DNA from: Molanna angustata
Taxonomy: Eukaryota; Arthropoda; Insecta; Trichoptera; Molannidae
DNA length: 64,000 bases
Reading direction: 5' to 3'
Assembly (NCBI GenBank): GCA_963576475.1
Contig: OY754981.1
Span: 17,946,570-18,010,569, forward strand
The notes beneath the pieces were generated by a model. That model had not been told where the DNA came from. It searched no databases and saw nothing but the letters and a program-made list of their open reading frames with translations. Of this stretch, positions 62,001 through 64,000 are shown piece after piece. The position numbers and the translations under genes were made by a program. Positions within the stretch are counted from its first letter, which is position 1; the number at the start of each line of letters is the position of its first letter.

Positions 62001-63080
62001 TCAAGACTAGTCTTATCTTATTATAAATATATTGTAGAATCATAAACATACATACCAGGATGTTGCTTTCTTGGAAGACTGCCAAAGATACATAGGGACA
62101 GCTGGACATCAGCTTCCAAGGAGTAACTTTCAGAAGAGTAACAGATCCAAGATTTACGTGGAGAAGAAAAAAATTTTTTTTTTTAAAAGTAATCAACATT
62201 ATTTAATTTGTTATGTATCAAATAAGTATTATTTGATTACAGGTAATCAATAGCTGGCCAATATTAAGAATAAAATTAGGGGTTCGTGGTTTGTGGAAGG
62301 ATAGCCCCATGGAACAAACAAAAAATATTCCTATACCAGTCAAGCGAGATGATTGGATCAAAGTACATAGCTCTCAGGTAAAATATTTATCAAAAATAAT
62401 TGATGCAATAACAAACATTCCCTATTAAATTTTACACAGCATGTGAATTGAGAATTTGTAATACACTATTTTAAAAAAATATAAAAGATGTTATTTGCAT
62501 AAATATTCCTTTTTTTTCAAGCTAAAGCCTTCCAGGAAACTGCTTTTTGATAATTAAATACCTAACCATTTTCACTATATATTTAAATATCACTTTTGAA
62601 ACAGTCTTCTTTATACTTTTTTTCAATAAAGATGTGTTACGTGCATCTTTGAAACATCACAATTTAAATTAATTCTTATTGGCATACAAAAATAGTAGAT
62701 TAATTTTTAATTTGTAATTGATATTCCATATAAATTGAAAATGAACAGTATAATAAGAGAGACTTTTTTATATAATACATAACAGAACTTCTCTGTGTAA
62801 CATAAGTTTTTTTGTTTTTTTTAATGCTTATACAAAATCAATATATATCACTTCAAATTAATGATTTTTTAGGATTATACATTTACTGTTGAGATAGAAA
62901 GACATGGTGGTACAAAGAGTAAATCAGTCCATTGTCCGAGATTCCCGAGAGGAAAGGACGAAGGATGGTTCCTGACTCTAGGTTCTATAGAATTCAAAGA
63001 AGTTTTGGCTTTAAAAAGAGCCACCGTTAGAGGATTTAAATCCTCACAACAGATTAATTTCTTAACACCATCTAGACCAG
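33808..63080 (+). CDS. ASCC3: ASCC3 helicase, 37 exons, 3' end outside window
   Basis: ASCC3 is the double-cassette Ski2-like helicase of the ASC-1 complex. It acts in the ribosome-quality-control trigger complex that splits collided ribosomes and, in mammals, in alkylation repair with ALKBH3. Exons: 33808-33929, 34296-34557, 35231-35521, 36048-36291, 36378-36549, 37386-37522, 39577-39722, 39808-40008, 40776-40968, 43603-43789, 44141-44252, 44631-44914, 44997-45102, 45475-45699, 46797-46886, 46999-47143, 47451-47587, 47970-48146, 48543-48768, 49713-49854, 49964-50075, 50369-50460, 50700-50776, 50874-51094, 51508-51610, 52028-52217, 53151-53304, 53505-53641, 55269-55485, 55824-55982, 56559-56700, 57857-58047, 58215-58405, 58903-59071, 60994-61281, 62243-62377, 62873-63080. 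All junctions are GT-AG and phases agree throughout. They give 2,128 codons plus one base against about 2,200 residues in human ASCC3, so roughly 60 residues lie beyond base 64,000. No stop or frameshift is seen. Confidence 0.95.
35583..35775 (+). repeat. tRNA-headed SINE with LINE-like tail (intron 3)
   Basis: The head has an A-box TGGCACAGTTGG and a B-box-like GGTTCGATTTT. The tail GGTTAGTTGGAAGAAATTGC, then CATACGG, resembles the 3' UTR of the LINE at 2040-2700. Confidence 0.65.
37690..38350 (+). pseudogene. LINE-derived fragment (intron 6)
   Basis: A plus-strand frame reads [20 protein letters not shown], then [14 protein letters not shown]. This 'ELTVPWE.N...H..KLNKY..L' segment is common in retroelement polyproteins. 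It is followed by a non-coding block CACCTACAGGGCTTACGACC...GGTTTACGTGATCACTTTA, which recurs at 45840-46150. Confidence 0.6.
38340..38945 (+). pseudogene. LINE 3' end (intron 6)
   Basis: The frame 38354-38665 ends with [20 protein letters not shown], then ELPLEIRQI and KKYFKRL, the typical tail of a LINE reverse-transcriptase polyprotein. A 3' UTR with CTAAGAGGGAGG-like sequence and an (AAATAA)n tail ends at about 38943. It is 5'-truncated. DNA at 38946-39290 is GC-richer and unclassified. Confidence 0.75.
39808..45699 (+). CDS. ASCC3: ASCC3 exons 8-14: first helicase cassette
   Basis: Residues 459-894 form the two RecA-like lobes of cassette 1. Visible motifs are the Q-motif-like LNRIQSVVF (470-478), Walker A APTGAGKT (492-499), TPEKWD in exon 9, DEVH (604-607), SAT (641-643), HHAGML at the end of exon 12, [14 protein letters not shown] (exons 13-14) and the arginine-finger motif QIFGRAGR (841-848). 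All expected ATPase residues are present, so this cassette looks catalytically competent. Intron 9 (2.6 kb) carries foldback elements and a GC-rich insertion. Intron 10 carries an (AT)n tract, intron 13 a dispersed repeat. Intron 11 (44253-44630) is unremarkable. Confidence 0.95.
40225..40300 (-). repeat. LINE-type 3' tail (intron 8)
   Basis: GCGGGCTTATTGCCATTAGG, then CAATTTCTTCCAACCAACC, is the inverse of the 3' tail seen at 11915 and 2070. Confidence 0.55.
41083..41270. mobile_element. Foldback element, intact palindrome (intron 9)
   Basis: Arms of about 80 bp face each other. The left is GGGGGCAAGTCTGGTTCGAC...GGATATAATTATCGTATGGA. The right is its inverse, ending AACCAGACTTGCCCCC. Only about 20 bp of loop separates them. 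It has the structure of a foldback MITE. I could not find a convincing target duplication. Confidence 0.8.
41540..41642. mobile_element. Foldback element, short form (intron 9)
   Basis: GGGGATAAGTCTGGTCAACA...AAACCATCCATGATATGGG is followed by the inverse GGTAAACATGGATGGTTTTG...GGTTGACCAGATTTGCCCCC. It is the same family as 41083 but lacks the inner part of both arms. Confidence 0.75.
41885..43080. mobile_element. GC-rich insertion of unknown class (intron 9)
   Basis: This is a block of about 1.2 kb, much richer in G and C than any other non-coding DNA nearby. GAGCGGCTTTGGCTCG-like units recur at about 42173, 42217 and 42257. Arg- and Ser-rich frames on several strands are by-products of composition. 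No RT, integrase or transposase motif is seen. It could be a solo LTR or a non-autonomous DNA element. Confidence 0.45.
43993..44071. repeat. (AT)n microsatellite (intron 10)
   Basis: A pure AT tract of about 79 bp ending 69 bp before exon 11. Confidence 0.97.
45125..45455 (-). repeat. Dispersed repeat (intron 13)
   Basis: Third copy of the 4360-5070 family, with ATACATACTATCGCCATCGA and GTGTTACATGCAACTAGTAA. It begins about 20 bp after exon 13 and ends about 20 bp before exon 14, so it fills almost the whole intron. Confidence 0.75.
45840..46150 (+). repeat. Repeat shared with intron 6 (intron 14)
   Basis: AGAGACGAAGTTGGAATATT...CACCTACAGGGTTTACGACC...GGTTTACGTGATCACTTTA...GACAGGGACAAAAATCCAATG matches 37990-38350 in the same orientation. 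Confidence 0.7.
46797..50776 (+). CDS. ASCC3: ASCC3 exons 15-23: first winged-helix/Sec63 unit
   Basis: Residues 895-1293. [20 protein letters not shown] (exon 15) opens the winged helix. [16 protein letters not shown] (exons 16-17) begins the ratchet helix region. [20 protein letters not shown] (encoded as VNILLQTF...) and [12 protein letters not shown] (exon 19) belong to the Sec63 helical part, and [19 protein letters not shown] (exon 21) to its immunoglobulin-like part. Introns 14, 18 and 19 (45700-46796, 48147-48542, 48769-49712) hold repeat-like pieces or nothing identifiable. Intron 17 holds a LINE piece. Confidence 0.93.
47620..47840 (+). pseudogene. LINE RT fragment (intron 17)
   Basis: Broken frames read [10 protein letters not shown], then [20 protein letters not shown] and [12 protein letters not shown]. 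This is the RT C-terminal region of an RTE/L2-like LINE, with stops. Confidence 0.75.
49080..49470. repeat. Probable transposon tail (intron 19)
   Basis: CAAATTTCATCCAAAATCTT, then TTAGCCGTTTTCGCGTTATT and AACAAACATCCAAACATTCC, has the look of the common 'ATTTCAT..AAATC..TT.AGCCGTTT' ends of insect non-autonomous elements. The left part (49090-49200) has GC-richer direct repeats. Confidence 0.4.
50874..56700 (+). CDS. ASCC3: ASCC3 exons 24-31: second helicase cassette
   Basis: Residues 1294-1734. [10 protein letters not shown] (Q motif), Walker A APTGSGKT (1342-1349), [10 protein letters not shown] (exon 25), TPEKWDG, DEIH (1446-1449), STA (1483-1485, the form also found in human ASCC3 cassette 2), [17 protein letters not shown] (exon 29), [14 protein letters not shown] and QMMGRAGR (1678-1685). 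All catalytic residues are present. In the human enzyme this C-terminal cassette drives unwinding. Intron 25 holds a SINE, intron 26 a LINE piece and intron 28 a hAT element. Introns 24, 29 and 30 are plain AT-rich. Confidence 0.95.
51780..51905 (-). repeat. tRNA-headed SINE, second family (intron 25)
   Basis: CATCTCACAGATCCAAACTG...CTCCACAGGGAATTGAACC...GAGCCACGAACT is the inverse of the head and body at 9417. A related tail fragment (GGGCAACTAACAGTTAGTAT) lies at 52932-52972. Confidence 0.6.
52470..52765 (-). pseudogene. LINE 3' end, copy of the 8165 family (intron 26)
   Basis: The minus-strand frame reads [20 protein letters not shown], then [12 protein letters not shown]. This is the C-terminus of a CR1/Rex-like LINE. 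The 3' UTR AGCGCCATTAAATGATTCAA (inverse) matches 8230-8290. Confidence 0.8.
53685..53952. repeat. Dispersed repeat (intron 28), host of the hAT insertion
   Basis: It shares its right part with 28410-28590. The hAT element at 53961 is inserted near its right end. Confidence 0.5.
53961..55106. mobile_element. hAT-type non-autonomous element (1,146 bp), intron 28
   Basis: The left end is TAGGGTTGTTGCTGATG. The right end is CATCAGC-containing on the other strand, finishing GTAACAACCCTG. The 8-bp duplication GTATGAAT flanks it (53953-53960 and 55107-55114). 'GCTGATG' motifs crowd both ends. The interior is AT-rich with no transposase and may hold other nested pieces (TACAGGGTTACAGGTTTA at about 54160). 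Confidence 0.88.
56716..57180 (+). repeat. Retroelement-like 3' tail (intron 31)
   Basis: T-rich non-coding sequence ending in GTGTAAATGGCAAATGCTGT and (AAATA)n, the usual appearance of a LINE 3' UTR. No coding part is left. Confidence 0.35.
57271..57438. repeat. Foldback hairpin, arms of about 80 bp (intron 31)
   Basis: AAATATGAACACATAGGTAT...TTATTTGACTTCCGACGACC...GGCTTACAAGGCCATAAT is followed, after about 10 bp, by its near-perfect inverse ATTATGGTCTTGTAAGCC...GTCGGAAGTCAAATAAATTC...CATGTGTTCATATTT. Confidence 0.85.
57857..63080 (+). CDS. ASCC3: ASCC3 exons 32-37: second Sec63 unit, incomplete
   Basis: Residues 1735-2128. [20 protein letters not shown] (exon 32), [13 protein letters not shown] and [12 protein letters not shown] (exon 33), FDSPHTK-like [19 protein letters not shown] (exon 34), [20 protein letters not shown] (exon 35) and [13 protein letters not shown] (exon 37) track the human protein in order. 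Exon 37 ends in phase 1 inside SRPG, where human ASCC3 has IPGRY and about 60 more residues. No final exon is visible before base 64,000. Introns 31 and 35 carry repeat pieces. Intron 34 (1.9 kb) has short internal repeats only. Confidence 0.93.
60060..60360. repeat. Short direct repeats (intron 34)
   Basis: ATATAGGTTTCTATCCTC, then ATAATACTGTTTTGGCAGAC, occurs at about 60097 and again at about 60304, giving two units some 205 bp apart. Confidence 0.7.
61425..61730 (+). repeat. tRNA-headed SINE, second family (intron 35)
   Basis: CATGGCTCAGTTAATTACATG...GAGCCAAAGGTCCCAGATTT...GACATAGTACCTGTTAGTTA, then CCCAAGAAGCAAT, matches 9417-9612 with insertions. Confidence 0.6.
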
Positions 63081-63149
63081 GTAAACATAAATATCCAAAG
63101 TTTTATTTTATTCAACACTTATTTATACATACATATATTATTACGTTTT

Positions 63150-63365
63150 ACAAATGGCGGACTTACTGCCTGGAGGCGATTTCTTCCAGTAATGTCATAT
63201 TTCATAAAATAAATCTGTCTCCTATTTATTTATTTTTTTATTCTATATATAACTCTGTTTTTTAGTATAAAAGGATTTTGTATGTATTATTAAGTTTAAA
63301 ACTGTTTTATTTGTATGTGTAAAAGGCTATTAAGCCGTAAATTGCAATAGATAAATAAATAAATA
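63150..63365 (-). repeat. LINE-type tail (intron 37)
   Basis: AATGGCGGACTTACTGCCTG, then GAGGCGATTTCTTCCAG, resembles a diverged inverse LINE 3' tail. It is followed by an (AATAAATA)n run. Confidence 0.35.
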
Positions 63366-63472
63366 ATCTCTGTCAGTCAGTAGATTGATTTCAAATCAAC
63401 TTATAGGATGGTGGTTCAGGAATAAATATGATCTCTGAATTTTCAAATAATTAGAGATTACGAGAGAGCGGT

Positions 63473-64000
63473 CTGAAAAGTACCTACCCCACCTAACCTA
63501 ACAAAGAAAACGAGTAAAATTTGGGAAAAAATATCTTAATTTCTCTACATAGCCTTCTTTTAGATCCACACTTCCCAGCAATGTTCAATAGCTTCGATAC
63601 CCTGTTTATAGTAAGGATCGTCGTACTCTTCAAAATAGCCATTAACCGCAGACTCCACCTCTTCATTGTTGGCAAATCTTTTACCACCGAGACATTTTTT
63701 CAAGTTTAGAAACAGAAAATAAAACAGAAAATTCAAAATTTTACTTATTCATTTTGGCCATCGCTATAACGGATGTGTGAACTGGAAATGAAACAAAACT
63801 TTCTTCGCAAAATATAACCGTTTTTTCTTGATTTCATCATTCAAACACTGCAATAAATTTGTATAATACACTTCATTGATTGTTTTTCCTTTCTGAAGAT
63901 AATCAATGAAAAATATCCCACGCGTATCCCAAAAACTTGACGCCATGGCCTTGTAAGCAGATGGAACTGTCTTCGTCTTTGGAGCCGATTATTGCATTTC
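63473..64000 (-). pseudogene. mariner transposase remnant, runs off the window
   Basis: The minus strand reads ASSFWDTRGIFFIDYLQKGK, then TINEVYYTNLLQCLNDEI. This is the second-aspartate region of mariner (DD34D) transposases. After a frame break near 63780 and an internal deletion, C-terminal mariner-like residues follow in another frame (LKKCLGGKRFANNEEVESAV). The end GGTCTGAAAAGTACC near 63474-63488 may be the terminal repeat. It lies 3' of ASCC3 exon 37, presumably in the last intron. Confidence 0.85.

Noticed and set aside
63490..63500. Insect telomere repeat (CCTAACCTAAC)
   Set aside because: Only about two units, inside the edge of a mariner remnant. Chance is enough to explain it.

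Overview
This is AT-rich, intron-bearing animal nuclear DNA, most likely from an insect of the order Lepidoptera. That reading rests on the adipokinetic-hormone precursor, whose C-terminal tail has the Manduca-like pattern IYKxIQNEAxxxIxC. It also rests on dense tRNA-headed SINEs, LINE tails, mariner and hAT remnants, and GTAGGTAGGTACCTAC-type motifs familiar from moth and butterfly genomes. No species can be named from the sequence alone.

Layout. Bases 1-25,600 hold no protein gene I can support. They are a graveyard of transposable elements: LINE 3' ends, at least two SINE families, hAT-type MITEs with readable 8-bp target duplications, and foldback elements. They also hold a large tandem duplication (17,001-24,306) that carries minisatellites. 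Bases 25,723-26,915 (+) hold a complete two-exon adipokinetic hormone (AKH) gene whose predicted peptide is an octapeptide amide. Bases 29,066-30,025 (-) hold an intronless cyclin H gene, with an in-frame 22-codon extension after its TGA. Bases 30,290-31,875 are a composite of direct and inverted repeats with a 40-bp perfect palindrome. Bases 32,359-32,653 are a very long (AT)n tract. From 33,808 to the right edge (+) lies the helicase gene ASCC3. I resolve 37 exons (2,128 codons plus one base), and the last exon or exons lie beyond base 64,000. Its introns contain LINE, SINE, hAT, foldback and mariner remnants.

The three genes are not an operon and need not act together. AKH is a secreted neurohormone that mobilises fat and carbohydrate. 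Cyclin H is the regulatory subunit of the CDK-activating kinase of TFIIH. ASCC3 is a double-cassette Ski2-like helicase of the ASC-1 / ribosome-quality-control trigger complex. Cyclin H and ASCC3 are head to head, separated by about 3.8 kb of repeat-rich DNA.

The observations most worth checking are the cyclin H stop-codon extension, the AKH octapeptide, the tandem duplication with its minisatellite-bearing repeat, and the three hAT elements with intact target duplications. I found no convincing new multi-gene system.
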